A DNA stretch of 64,000 bases from Diphasiastrum complanatum (Eukaryota; Streptophyta; Lycopodiopsida; Lycopodiales; Lycopodiaceae), in assembly GCA_029204225.1 (NCBI GenBank), contig CM055096.1, forward strand, positions 58,355,600 through 58,419,599. Reading direction: 5' to 3'. The notes under the pieces are model-generated. The model ran no database searches. It was not told the origin of the DNA and saw only the letters and a program-made list of their open reading frames with translations. How positions within the stretch are numbered: the stretch's first letter is position 1; each line of letters begins with the position of its first letter. Of this stretch, positions 1 to 11,608 are shown in pieces. A program made the translations under genes and the position numbers.

Positions 1-581
1 TTTGTACATATCTTGACAATTTGCAAACATCCACATGAAATAGCTCAAACATGAGATAGAACAAGTAAAGTAAACTTGAACCACAATTCCTTGATACTCC
101 TTTGACCTTATTTGAGTCTTTAACAAGCTTAAAAAACAGATCCAAAACATCTTTGCTAAATAACCTTCTTTTGATGCTCTTGACTAGCTCCAAATTGCCA
201 CCTTTCCTTTTGTGTTGTTGAATCCCTTTGAGACCAACCTCTTGATCTTCCTCTTGACCATAAAAGTCATTGAACAAAATTTATTTTTCAGATCCATTAC
301 TTGATTTTCTAGTATGAAAACCATGAGAACCAATATCCACTTGCATAGCATCATCTACACAAAAAGATTCTCCGAAGCATGTGAGTAAAGCAAGGTGAGT
401 CGCTTCCACTTGCTTACCTATCTCTTGATCATCAAAGATATCAAAGATATAAATATCTTCAGACCGAAACCTCTAAAAATGCTCCCTCTCAAATATATAA
501 TCTAGATCCAACAAGATCTCATCAATGCTTCATCTTGATCTTTCACAAAGGCTAGCAAAAACAATGTCATTGGTGGCACCA

Positions 582-1607
582 TCATAAATCAAAAGAGTAG
601 GTGAAGTAGAGTAGGTGAATATGAGTATAAAAAATAATAAATCTAGCCCTCTTGAGTCCATAAAAAACCTCAATAAGCTCACCAATGAGATCTCCCTTGC
701 CTTGAAGAAATTGCCTCTCGATTTGCTCCATGTAGTCTTCTCCAGCCAACCTTTTGCCATCTTCATCACGAGTGATCAATTCACAATCATAGAATCCTTT
801 GAGTTGATGAAGAGATGTGAGATCCATGCCTTGGATCTTCCCAAGAACCAATCTTCCATTGCTCGTTCCTTCATAAGACTCCCTCTTAATGATTACATCA
901 TAAGAAGCAGAAACCTCAAGGACATTAGAAGCCATGAAAAAAATGATTAGTACCTTTAACATAAGGATGATTGAAGAACTCTCTTTTTTCAAACAAGAAC
1001 TTCTACTCAATTTTTTAGGTAATGATTCATATGATAATGATTCTTCCTCACTATCATTCACAATGACATCATTCAATGTACACCCTACTTTGAACTCTTC
1101 ACATTCTTCTCTTCTCCTTGACTTGTGACTATCTCCCTCTCCAAGTCTCATGATAGAACCATTTGATCTACTCTCTTTATGAAGACATGTGACTCCACTT
1201 GCTACAAAAATGACTTTATTGGACTCATCAAAAAAGAATGTAGAAGAACCATCTCCTTCATGAATGCACCTAGCAACATCTTTTTCCATATGGTCAAAGA
1301 AATCATTAACAACAATATTTTCCAAGGAAGAACCTTCACCTCCATTGATGAAGTTAGCTCTTTCCTTACCTTTTGCATGCTTTCACTTGCCTTGAAGGAC
1401 CATTGAAACACCATCACTATCCTCAAGACTAGCCAAGTTAGCACAAAGATGAACATCTCCAAGAAGCATATTAGATCTTGCCCTAGATCTAGCATAAGGA
1501 AGCTTTTTAGACTTTGCATAAGATCCACCAATCTTATTGATGCTAAAAGGTAACTTTGGAAAGTTGAGACCAATCTCCTTTTCCATTCTATCCTTTTTGT
1601 TAGCCAT
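582..1607 (-). pseudogene. Integrase-like remnant joined to unrecognised ORF (left copy)
   Basis: One reading frame interrupted by a single TGA at 1383-1385. The first part (1607-1386) carries copia pre-integrase hallmarks: a FDAFVMANKKD-like stretch just upstream and a KSKKLPYARSRARS motif, as found after the integrase zinc finger. The second part (1382-582) resembles nothing I recognise: it is acidic and serine-rich, with a hydrophobic segment LMLKVLIIFFM and a C-terminal tract rich in Tyr, Phe and His. The right-arm copy of the second ORF differs at 7 nucleotides, and all 7 change an amino acid, so there is no sign of selective constraint between the copies. There is no good ATG start; the ORF is read from TTG. 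Confidence 0.55.
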
Positions 1608-1711
1608 AACAAAAGCATCAAACTTGAAAAGTCTACCTTGTCTATTCCCCTAGCAACCAAGATTTTGTCCTTTGTAATGAAACAAACATCACCACCAAAC
1701 TTTACCATGTA

Positions 1712-2861
1712 TCATTTCTCTATCATTTGACCAACACTTAGCAAATTCTTTGAAAGTGAAGGAATGTAAAGAACACCATCGAGTCTTGCTTTCCTATTAG
1801 TAGAATGAAATATAGGAATCGAACCAATACCTTCAATCACACACTCACTACCATTGGCCATGTGAATTGCTTTCTTGGCTCCATCATAAGTGACCAAAGA
1901 AGTAAAGAACTCCTTATGAGTAGTCATGTGTGAACTAGCTCCACTATCAATTCACCATGAATCTTTGTCACCTTCACTTGATATTAGACTTGAAGAACAC
2001 ATCAAAAGAGAATCACCACCACCTAGATCCTCATCATTAGTAGTAAAGCTGATTTGCTTGCTACCTTCATCTCTTTTCTTCTTCAAACATTCATTTGCAA
2101 AATGCACTTTGATTTCACAATAAAAGCATTTCAACTTAGACTTATCTTTCTTTTTGCCAAAAGATCAAGTCTCACCTTGATCTTTCCCTTTAGACCACTT
2201 GCCTTTGCCTTTGCCCTTGAACTTGCCTTTGATGAACATAGCCTCCTCTTCAAAATGAGATGTCGAAGTAGATCCACCTCCTCTTGATTGAAGCCTATAC
2301 TTCTCATTCACCAAGATCTCTTGCAAATCCACAATACTTGACAAAGTCTTTTGAATAGCAAAACTTTGAACAAGATTAGCATGATCATCCAACAAGCCAT
2401 TAAGTATAACTTGAACAAGTTCTACCTCCTTACTAGCTTTCATCGATACATGCTAACTCATCATTGAATGCCTTAACCCTCAAAACAAAAGCATGAGTAC
2501 TCTTTTGCTTCTTTTGCAAACTTTGAAAGATTTGCCTCCTAAGAGTAAGAACTCTTGATGTAGATTTGGATTCATAAAGCTTCTTTAAAGCTTCCCAAGC
2601 CTCCAAAGACGATGTGCACTTACCAACTTCCTTGAGAAGTTCATTGGTAACATTCATCTTATTCATGTGTAGAGCTCTTTTGGCTCTCTTGTCATACCTC
2701 ACTTGATCTTGAGGTGCTTGAGGCCTCTCCTCCACACCTGTAACAATCTCCATCAACTTATTCATCTCCAATAAGAACTCCATCCTCACCTTCCAAGTAG
2801 AATGGTTGATTGACGTAAGCCTATCATTGCCTTCCAACATGAAGCCTCCACTTGTAGTCAT
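1712..2861 (-). pseudogene. Copia gag and protease remnant (left copy)
   Basis: Gag starts with ATG at 2861 and shows the copia pattern of a WKVRMEFLLE motif near residue 25 and a LTLRRQIFQSLQ motif further on (UBN2-type gag). A frameshift near 2440 moves reading to 2443-2165. Next come a CCHC knuckle (CFYCEIKVHFANEC, spacing C-2-C-4-H-4-C intact) and a protease with DSGASSHMT. A stop codon sits just before the DSG motif (SW*IDSGA), and the identical stop is present in the right copy. The downstream LLSVGQMIEK motif ends the protease/pre-integrase part. Not functional as read. Confidence 0.8.
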
Positions 2862-3229
2862 GTTGCAATGACCTGATCTTCTTCTTTCAACCTGTTCGAA
2901 TGCACAAAGAACTCTCTTTAATGTCAACAAATGAACTCAAGAAGATATCACAAAGATATGGAATCTCTCAAATATCTTCTAGCACTCTAACTAGAAAATC
3001 AACACATAGAATAGTGAAATCTTGATCAACCTATGATCTATCCTCAATCTAATGATTGTTGCCACTTTCTAAGATTGAAACACACTCAAATGAAGTTCAG
3101 TAACCTCACAAACTAGAGATCCAATCAAAATTAGGGTTTTGACAAAATCACAAAAAGTTGAACATCTCAAATTCTACATGCAATTTCTAGAAACTTGATA
3201 TATCTTCTTGTAGACTCCACTAAGACCTT

Positions 3230-3756
3230 CCTAATGCACCAAAAATCGTATAATTTCAGTAAACCAAGTGTGAAATTGGAATTGATCAAGTATATAACCA
3301 TATATTGAGTTTTGACTTAATAACAATAAATGATCATTCTACACATAGAATTGCAAGATATCATCAAGAGAGTGCACCAATGAGTAGTAGAATCCAAAGA
3401 GAACCATGTATAATGATGAAATGAGAGAGAGAAGAGAAAAGTGAGAAGATGTGTCTCTCCACGAGTTGTATCCTTTTATAGAGTGTCCAAACCCTATTTG
3501 GCCACTTGGCTTTCCCTCCAAAATGTAAACCCTACTATTTTTGGGTCTAGATTCAATGTACCCAAAGTTCAAATTTGACTCTCTCTCAAACTTGACTACT
3601 AACTTTCCCACACTTTCAAAAAGTGTTTACTGAATGTACTTTAAACTAATATAACATCGAAAAGTTTATCTCTAAATCTAAAATGAGTTTTGGCCTCATA
3701 TTGACAATTTACCAAAATATGACTAAACTAGACTAAAGTAGTTGAAATCTCTCACA
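3230..3756 (-). repeat. 5' LTR of copia-like element (left copy)
   Basis: It begins (reverse complement) with TGTGAGAGATTTCAAC at 3756, the same start as the right copy at 44194 and the 3' LTR at 48481. A TATA box (TATAAAA, reverse complement at 3474-3480) lies about 280 bp in. The far edge was not fixed because no clear tRNA-Met primer site follows, so the inner boundary is approximate. Confidence 0.6.
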
Positions 3757-4102
3757 TCTATGTTCACCGACTAGGTTAAGTGCACCAAATAACCCTGGTA
3801 ACTAGGAATACATAGTAGATCCATAGAAGATTAATCATGCACATATGAGAATAATATCACTATGACCCAGTACATAAACACATATGTCCTTATCTCGTAG
3901 ATTCCTCCGAAATCCGCATATGTTACTCTCATATCTCACTGAGAATCTTGTAACTCAGCTACAAAAGAACTATATTTCTCTTGAGTAAATAACATATTTG
4001 GGACATCTCTGAGACTAAGAACACATTCTCTCTCATGAGTTTTCCAACCCACTTACCTCTTGCCACCAAATTTCTTTCATTTAATCAACCCCTCACAGAT
4101 CC

Positions 4103-4757
4103 TGTTGTCAAAAATCCGAATAATGGACTCATTTTGATATACAAAAGAGAGTGATTGGAATTTTGAATGTTGATCAATCTTCAAACTAGCACCCAAAACT
4201 AGCTTTTACTTGACAATTTCTACACATCCAAGAAGAACAACCAAAGATAATGATCAAATGGCTTCACACGAAGTACAGCAAGTGTACAGCTTGCTAATAG
4301 CAAATAAGTTTACTTATCAAATCCTAAGCATACATTCACAAAGAACTTGCTTAATAGAGTGGAAACACCAAGATTGCTCCCAAATCAATGTTTCTCATCA
4401 TTAACCTCATAATGGATCCATCATGGATCAAGTACACAATCATCATAATCTCTCTCTAGGCTGCTTCCAGCACGTGTGGGATAGCTCATTGTACTCATCC
4501 ATATCCACTTTGGATAAGATCTATCTAATTTGCCACATCACCATTGGTGGTTAGTGTTGACCTTCTAGATTCCTACAATCTAGGAGATAACTCCTACAAT
4601 TTAGGAGATTTGACATTTGATTCAAATAAAATCTAAGTACAATGGACATGAATATTATGAGTGACATTTTACACATGTATACAGGTCCTCACACGTGTGG
4701 ATCCACATAGATATCAAACAAATTGCATTTACAAGGTAAAAATTGTAAAATCTAACA
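4103..4757 (-). repeat. 3' LTR of second copia element (left copy)
   Basis: Mirror copy of 43186-43847. The ends are TGTTAG and CAACA in the coding orientation, directly after a purine-rich tract (GAGGAGGAG) that serves as polypurine tract. The RNase H fragment at 4772-5080 lies immediately upstream, as expected for a 3' LTR. Confidence 0.65.
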
Positions 4758-4771
4758 CTCCTCCTCAATTT

Positions 4772-5080
4772 TTACTTTGATACATCTATGGTACATCTAT
4801 CTACAACACCTAAGGCTGATCTTAACTTGATAAATGAAGCATTTGGCAAGGCTTTAGTGAGTAGATCAGCAAGGCAATCTGAAGAAGATACATGTTGCAA
4901 CTTGATCTTCTTTGCTTGAATCTTCTACCTCACAAAATGGTGAGCAATCTCTATGTGCTTGCACCTTGCATGGAATGTGGGTTTGGTTGCTAATGCTTGG
5001 CTTGATTGGTTGTCACAATATATGATTGGCTACTCCTCAGCCTCCATGACTTGTAGCTCCACCAATAGCCTCTTTAACCA
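4772..5080 (-). pseudogene. Copia RNase H C-terminal fragment (left copy)
   Basis: Reading leftwards this gives the end of a copia RNase H domain: a WLKRLL start, CDNQSSQALA with the conserved Asp, FHARCKHIEIAHHFVR, then LADLLTKALP and a final LRSALGVVD before the stop. One in-frame stop sits before the PIIYCDN motif. RT and upstream domains are absent; AT-rich DNA of other origin follows directly. The right-arm copy at 42863-43171 is nearly identical. Confidence 0.8.
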
Positions 5081-7570
5081 CAAGTCATGTTAACTACACA
5101 TTATTGGTAAAGTTAAGCTAAACTGGACCTGAAAGTCCATCGAATTTTCAAAATCCAGTGATTTTTTTTGTCCTACATGGCATTTCTTATATAGCCCTTT
5201 TGGAGTTTGTAACTCCTCTAATGCTCAAACTGAGAGAAGCGATTGTTCAAATTGAAGAAAATAAATATTTTGATTGTAAACAAAAAGGTAATACAAAAAC
5301 ATGCATATTGACTAAAAAAATCAGTACACCATGCCAAACAAATTGAACTTCTCGATAAAATTCAACAAATCAAAATTTTCCAATCATGAACAAATTGCGT
5401 AAATAAATAATTATGATTTCTAATAGTCCAAATTAACTTTTCAGAAGTAGATTGTATATTGCATTCGTTGCTAGTTATGTTGAATCCACAACATTTTGAA
5501 AACATCGAAAGTATTTTAATATGTTTTTTTTTTACAGATTCCAAGGATTTGCATTGTTGCTTTGCTCTATTGCTATTGAGTTGAATATGATGGCTTTGCA
5601 TTTAACCTAAGACATTATTAAAAAATAGATATTGCTGACTTTTGAAAGAATTTAATTAAAAGCAAGCACATCTACATATTCAAGATTTACATTATGAACT
5701 CTCGAATGAGCGCTTCTTTTTGCCCTTTGGATGTAATTGCAATATTTCTAGCTCATACCTTCCTAAGAAAACATTTGTCAAAGTGGTTCGCATCCAATGC
5801 ACACATACAATTTTCATTATGTTAGTGCTTTGAATAAAGCCAAGCACCTTCTCAGTAAGTTGGCAAAATGCAAACATACAAAGTATACAAAGCAAGCCTC
5901 TAATAAGGAGAAAGCCATCACCTACTAAGCGTGTTTCTTCTCCCTGAGTTGGCTCGGCCCTTTTGTAGTGTTGACTACTTATAAGCTAATATCACAGAAA
6001 GTTTTCAAGCATTTTTTTAAAGACTCAAATAAATTTGTAAGTAGTGTATAATATGATGAATATATATTGCTTTGCCTACGATTTATGCACAATGTTGTCT
6101 TCTATACGTTAATGCCACACACACACTTAAGCTCTCTCAAGGAATTACTTTTTCGAAGACAATGGATATAGAACAAATGTTTCAACTTTTCACCTTTCAA
6201 AATTGCATTGAGGTTTGCTATGAAGTTGTGAATCACAAGATTTTTTTTTCTTGTTGGAAGTCTAAGGGTATGTAGACATTACAAAGATTGCATACATTCC
6301 TTTGACTAATATTTGTGCGCATTGTCTTGCGTACACTAATGAAACACTTGTACTTGTAAAGATGCACTTATTCATAGCCATGACTAAAGGTGCAGGTAGG
6401 GCTCCACCCTCATCCAGTGACCTCATCCACTTGAAACATTGTTGCACATGAAATAGGTAATATTTCGTGCAAACGGGAACTATTTGGCATATTCCTTAGA
6501 TTCTATGGCATATTCCTTAGATTCTGTTAATTCACCATATTTTTGTATGTTTTCAAAAACATGGACTCATAGGATAACACCTAAAATGAAAATGATAAAA
6601 AAGAGGGGGTTAAAAAGTTACAAATTTTGACCAAAATTTAAAATTTCATTAAAAAACGTCTTTTTTAAAATTCAATGATACTTGCACAAACATGTTAATT
6701 TATTAGAAACAAATTTCAATAGGTTGTCTACAATTCACTATTAGTTGTACAAGAAACTAATTACATATGAACATACTTTGAAAAGTACTTCCATTTATTT
6801 TTATCAAGCATTAAACTGAAATACTATGAGAATTGGACTTACTTCAATATTCTTGTAAGACTTATTTACAATTCTAGTTCAACATCATGAATGGTATGAA
6901 TACACGTTGATGAAGACATTGTTTCAAGCAATGAGTATTCTAGTTTGAAAATGTCTCTATTTTGTTAGCCTGTGGTATATTGATTCAATACTTCTCATTG
7001 TTTCTACACATTTTTTGGATTTGTAACAAGAAAACTCATTATGAGAATAAAAATACATAAGAAAAATGGGCCATGATCCTTGAATTCGATCCCTGGGATC
7101 AAATTGAGGGTTTACCCAAAAAAGAGAAGAAAGAAAAAAGAAGGATCACTTGGATGGTTCACGACCCTTTTTTCTTCCCTATTTTTTGTTCCCATAATAA
7201 GTTTTTATTTTTATTTTTTTGTCACAAACTCATTTTTGGAGCACTTTTTACATCATTTTGTCCAAATGTACAACACAAATAGACATAGTTTTAGAAATGT
7301 AATCATTTTCATAACAAGTGTCGAATGATAATGTCGCTTGCCAATAACTACAATCTTTTATACAACTCGATTATATTTGTCAACATTATAACAAAAGCTT
7401 ACATATTTTTTGTCCAAAACTTCACTATTTTGAGTTGATAACTTCCAACTTTTCTGCCCAAAAATGCTTGTTTTGTGCCAAAAATGCTTGTTTTGTGACA
7501 AATTTTTTTTGTTTCTTTGAACATTTTCTAAAATTGATTCTAACTGTGAAACTTAAATGTTGTTTTCTAG
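5081..7570. other. AT-rich stretch, no gene recognised (left copy)
   Basis: About 2.5 kb of AT-rich DNA without recognisable domains. Small ORFs at 5692-5895 (minus), 6262-6447 (minus) and 7073-7282 (plus) recur in the right arm with few changes, but they look like by-products of the duplicated sequence. The sequence GTAGTG at 5965-5970 is the mirror of a CACTACAAAAGGG motif in the other arm that resembles a CACTA transposon end; no partner end was found. Confidence 0.5.
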
Positions 7571-8678
7571 GAGTTCTGTACAAAATGTATAAGGAAATAT
7601 CAATAGGATAAAACTTTTATAAATAAGTTTATAAAGAATTTATGGGGTTGGCATTGTGAATATTTTTATTTTATGTTGAATGTTTTGAGAGAAATATCAA
7701 CATTATGTTGACTTGAAATATTGAATTTGGAGAAAAGTTTACTACACAGCCTTCAATTTAATTTTGTAAGAGATTATATTTTGATAAGTTTTCATTAATC
7801 GATTATCATACAATATTTCTCAATATGAAGTATTTTAATTATGTTCACTGTTGCTACTTGTATCATGCAAACCCTCTTTTGACATATAGATATTTGCTCT
7901 TTACATTGTAGACATCACATTATATTCTCAATGCCAATTAAAATTTTATATAATATTAAATTATCTTATGTTTGCATTTATAAATTACAATATCCTAAAT
8001 TCTGATAGATTTTGATTACATCAAAAAGTATGAAGTACAATTTGTCTTTGTTTATCTGAAATGTATGCTATTTATTTTAAGAGTCTTGTTTATAGAATAG
8101 CTACTAAGAATCATAGTTTCAATTTTGAGTTTAACTAAAATCTAAAATCCAAAATTTAATGTGATTATTTAAAAAACATCTATATTTTGTGTGTATTTTT
8201 CTTTAAAATGTTAAAATTTGACCCAGTTTACTAAAGTTGTTAAAAAAACTAAGTTTTTTTGACAAAACCTTCAAATAGGTAACGTGCAACATTAGCTATT
8301 CAATACAAACAGGTAATTTGCAACAGTGTTTTGACATCAAAACATTAAAAAAATGGAATAATTATCTTTCTTCTGATTTGATGGGGATTGCTGGTTGAAA
8401 GAGGGTGGGAACCTGGAACTGGCCCTGGCCCTGCTGAACAATGCATGTTCAGGTGTGGTGAAAGTTCCTAAATACACTAAACCCACTTGTAGAAGGTAGG
8501 AGGAATAGTTCTTCTCATGAGGAAGCACAGTGCATATAAAAATCTGACCTGTTATGTGAACAACCAGGAATAAGGACCACCTGCCCAGCAATACTTGTTT
8601 GATTCTTATGGGCAGTGTACCCCACGCCACTTGCATTGCATCCTTAGTCAAGGATTATTCAAGACTTGATCAAAACGT
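7571..8678 (-). repeat. Dispersed repeat X, partial inverted copy
   Basis: The reverse complement matches 39305-40415 and, apart from an indel of about 80 bp, 13270-14262. It is AT-rich in its distal part and has a GC-richer proximal part. The nature of X is unknown: no protein domain and no clear LTR or terminal repeat was seen. ORFs in it (for example 8337-8651 minus) recur between copies only because the DNA is copied. Confidence 0.7.
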
Positions 8679-8960
8679 GGATACGGATGTTTTGGAGGAC
8701 ATGCGGCCAACTGTACTACTTGAAGAAGATGCAGTTGAAAATGGTATATCTCCGAATCCACCAGAGGCCTACTTCGATGTGAAATAGAGGCTTCCATTTT
8801 GTCTACAATGAATTTGGTTTCCAATTTCCAAATGGATGGAAAGAGAGCTTATACAATGTAAGTTAGACTATGAGATATTTCCAACAAGACTAGTTGGACG
8901 TGAGTGTGTGTCATTGAACCTCCCTAAACGTCCCTTTACTATTATGCATTATTACTTTAC
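8679..8960 (+). pseudogene. CACTA (Tnp2-type) transposase fragment
   Basis: Near-copy of the distal parts of the CACTA fragments at 37850-38110 and 62165-62430. The reading VLEDMRPTVLLEEDAVENG then NPPEAYFDVK resembles the Tnp2 stretch in which a DMGIRKEL-like motif is followed by PPACYTLTKEE; a frame change leads to a FPNGW segment like the PDGY motif of the family. About 90 codons remain, with stops and a frameshift. It abuts the inner edge of IR1, so its upstream part was cut away there. Confidence 0.55.
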
Positions 8961-9270
8961 TTTATAAATGAACTAAAATAGCCACAAGTGACACTGTCGC
9001 AAAAAACGCGAGTGTTGGGATTTTGCGAAAAATGCGAAAAACCCAAAGGTGCTCTTAAATCCAATTTAGGATTGCCCCACACTTTGCCAAAGTCATTTCC
9101 TTAACATTTGAGGCACTTAGAAAAATGTGACACTACATTTTACTCGTGATTCCTATCAGGCAAAAAATGCGAAAAAGACGACACTGTAATTTTACAAGGG
9201 ATTCCTGACAGTCAAAAAATGCGACACTGTTTCAAACTCCATGTATTTCTGCAGACTATGTGAAAACACT
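8961..9270. other. No gene; short GCGAAAAA-type repeats
   Basis: Non-coding. It contains several irregular copies of GCGAAAAATGCGAAAAA-like sequence and a recurring phrase around GATTCCTGACAG (9152 and 9202). This is an imperfect local repetition of about 50 bp. Confidence 0.4.
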
Positions 9271-9924
9271 TGTAATTATGCAAACTGTATAAAAACATGG
9301 GAAAATCCGCAGAACTAGATAAACAATGGATGAAGATTAAAACCAATTAGTTAATTAGTAAGAAGAAGAATAATCCAACATTCTTTCTTGCATATATAGG
9401 CCCTACTTTATAGGTGTGCATGCACCCATGCAAGCCTATTGTTATGTCCATGTCCAGTATGTGGGATTCGGAATAATTCCTGGCATGGATAGCTGGTCAC
9501 TCCAGTGTATGTGGTTATCAGTTATGCCTCGTCATTCCGAGCTTGGTCGATAAAGTAATTAATAATCATATGAGGACCCAAACCTATAATTGGACATAGG
9601 AGCACTTGCATGGTGTTTGACGACTATAATGCAAGAATAGGAGGTCAATTGCTATTCCGGGTTGCACGGAAATCCTAAGAAGAATATTCCCTCCTCATGA
9701 GAGAGAATATATACTAGTGGAAACTTGCCCATCTACCTATTGGATTTTTTGATCCTTGCAGCCAAGAGCCCCTCCTCTCTTGCATTCATTCACCATGGCA
9801 TGGGGGTAAAATGGTTAGGGTACTAACTAGCCATTTCCTATTGGTTGGGTGGTTTTGCTCCACAGGTGTCCTTTTGGTTGCATGCAACATGATCTAGTCG
9901 GATCTTCACTAGGACATCCTTACA
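9271..9924 (+). repeat. Probable LTR followed by tRNA-Met primer site
   Basis: A primer-binding site TGGTATCAGAGCG starts at 9926, which is the classic plant copia tRNA-Met site. The DNA just before it ends in TTACA; a matching TGTAA start lies at 9271, giving a 654-bp candidate LTR. The start is a guess from terminal symmetry only. No copia gag follows, so the element is truncated soon after its primer site. Confidence 0.4.
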
Positions 9925-10252
9925 ATGGTATCAGAGCGTCACCAAAATCCAAATTGTTGTGGTTGTAGCAGCAACAGTAGCATAAACAGGAACTGCAGGT
10001 GCGATGTTGACATTGAGATCTGTTTGTGGCTCTTCTTTGTATCCGTCAGGCACCGTACTTGTTCAAATCCTTTTCCAGAGGATTGGGGTTCAAAGGGTCC
10101 TAGGTTTTGAGGCATCACAAAAATTTCATTTGCCCCCAAAGAATCAGAATCATCGAACATATCCATGAAAGTCTGCATATCTGGTGAGATAGCTTGTGTT
10201 TGTGGGGTTGAGGCGGCCTAGGCAGCTATGATTGAAATGGTGTCTCCAATGG

Positions 10253-10990
10253 TCACATACTGACCCTGTGAGAAAGCGGAGGCTCAGGAAGCATCAGTAG
10301 ATGAGAGAATGGGTAGTGCAAAGCATGGGAGTGGTAGCGCAGCTGGCGTTGGTTGCCTAGTACAACGACGTGATGCGGACGGCCAGTCAAAAATTGCAAC
10401 CTCGCTGCGTACTCTGGGCGACTAGATGCTTGTCGTGAAGATTCGGGAGGTGGCACATCTTTGTAGATAGACAAGACTGGCTCAAGGACAAAACCATGGA
10501 TCTTGTTAACTAGGTATGAAGCGGAGATAATGGACAAAAGAGGGCCAGCAGCAAATTGTTGCTTGTTATTACCCTTGATGGCTCTCTTTAGTTCACCGAA
10601 AACCATTTTAAACTAGTTGTAAGGCTCCAACGACACTTTTATCTAACTTGTAATTTGACTCAACTATGTGGTGCAAGATTTGCGATGAAATGCACTCCTT
10701 TCTAAGGTTGCCAACCATCAGAAAGTTGTTCAGAAGTTGTGCAGCCGCATGGATGGTGGGATTTCAAACAGACTCTAACAAATAATCATCATTGGTCCAG
10801 TATAACTCATTGGACGTATCAATGAAAGGCTTGATGACATTCTTGGCATGCTTGTGGTTCAGTGAAGACTGGGTGCCTGAAGATATGCATGTGGCTTCAA
10901 GGGCAGCTTCAGTAATGCGCACCTTGTGGGTACCCCCCTAGTAGGTAATGTAAAATTTGGACTTCTCCTCTGTCGAGGTGCTAAAGGCAA
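10253..10990 (-). pseudogene. Unrecognised decayed coding stretch
   Basis: Reading leftwards from about 10940, a protein-like frame runs GGTHKVRITEAALEATC, then KHAKNVIKPFIDTSNELYW, an in-frame TGA, and LLNNFLMVGNLRKECISSQ, up to a TAA near 10610. After a one-base frame change an open frame (10606-10253, 117 codons) begins MVFGELKRAIKGNNKQQFA and continues with KIHGFVLEPVLSIYKDVPPPE. Composition and continuity look like real protein, about 230 codons in all, with two stops and one frameshift. I do not recognise the family. It lies behind an LTR and primer site of the opposite orientation, and in front of a gypsy scrap, so it may be a retroelement or captured-gene remnant. Confidence 0.45.
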
Positions 10991-11017
10991 AAGTTATAAA
11001 TTGCATGTTGATTTTAC

Positions 11018-11383
11018 TTGAAAAGATGCCCTTGTGGATCCCCATGCCGTGAGCAGAGACTCATCAAGGTTCATCCATTGAGCCACCGTGATTGTGTTAA
11101 GAAGTATCATGATGTCTGTTTGGATTGGAACATCATGACGAACGACATAATGAGGAGACTAAGGAGTACCAGTAGAAGACATGATGAGAGTAGGCAAAAA
11201 TTGAGAGTAATAGCGCAAGAGTGTATCAGAAGGCTAGAAGAAAGTTTTGGAAAGTTCTGGTCATTGGAAAATTTGGCAAGAGCTTCGCTAGCACAAGTGA
11301 GAAATGTAATCAAATTCAACCCTATTATAAGTGATTTTGGAGGGTCCATTAGACAAAGTACTAGTTTAGCAACTCAGTTCTAG
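11018..11383 (+). other. 121-codon open frame, no family recognised
   Basis: Open frame with a Cys-rich start (MKRCPCGSPCREQ) followed by a basic, Arg-rich helical stretch. No domain recognised. It may be chance: the opposite strand is also open here, and the decayed minus-strand coding stretch at 10253-10990 points away from it. No upstream promoter or copy elsewhere in the window was seen. Confidence 0.2.
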
Positions 11384-11608
11384 ACAAAAAAATTTAGACA
11401 TGCTTAGTAGTGTGAAAATAGCTTCTAGAAATCTCAGCGAAGGTTTTTGAACATCTGGTGATCTGGTGAAGATTAATCATTCGCCTAAGACCATTGTTTG
11501 CCTAGGTACTGTAGATAATAAAAAATTTCAGGATCTGAACCTATGTACTAAATAAAGTAATGGCTGATGATCAGTATAAAATACAAAATGTCTTGCCATT
11601 AGATAATG

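Larger units (their letters stand above)
1..3756 (-). mobile_element. Copia-like element with replaced pol region, left copy (3' end cut by window)
   Basis: Minus-strand copy of the element described at 44194-48560. Reading leftwards it has a 5' LTR (ending 3756), a leader, gag (2861 down), CCHC knuckle and protease (about 2155-1712), an integrase-like remnant (1607-1383) and unrecognised ORFs (from 1382 down). No integrase core, reverse transcriptase or RNase H can be read where they should be. The element runs off the window start before its 3' LTR. It is probably a non-autonomous or decayed derivative. Confidence 0.75.
1..8678. repeat. IR1 left arm, large inverted repeat
   Basis: The reverse complement of this stretch runs colinearly through 39305-47950 (position x pairs with about 47950 minus x, drifting to 47983 at the inner end through small indels). 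The arm is open at the window edge, so its true length is unknown. Coding parts of the two arms differ at about 1-3% of residues, and both arms share the same premature stops, so the segment was copied after the elements in it had already decayed. The inner edge is sharp: both arms share AAAACGT at 8672-8678, after which this side enters a CACTA scrap and the other side continues through repeat X. Confidence 0.9.

Noticed and set aside
1202-1708. 168-codon ORF overlapping the IR1 pre-integrase region
   Set aside because: Leu/Phe/Met-rich frame antiparallel in phase to the true copia frame (MANKKDRMEKEIGL); a shadow.
8337-8651. 104-codon ORF identical in both IR1 arms
   Set aside because: Its perfect conservation follows from recent duplication of the arms; the third X copy does not keep the frame.
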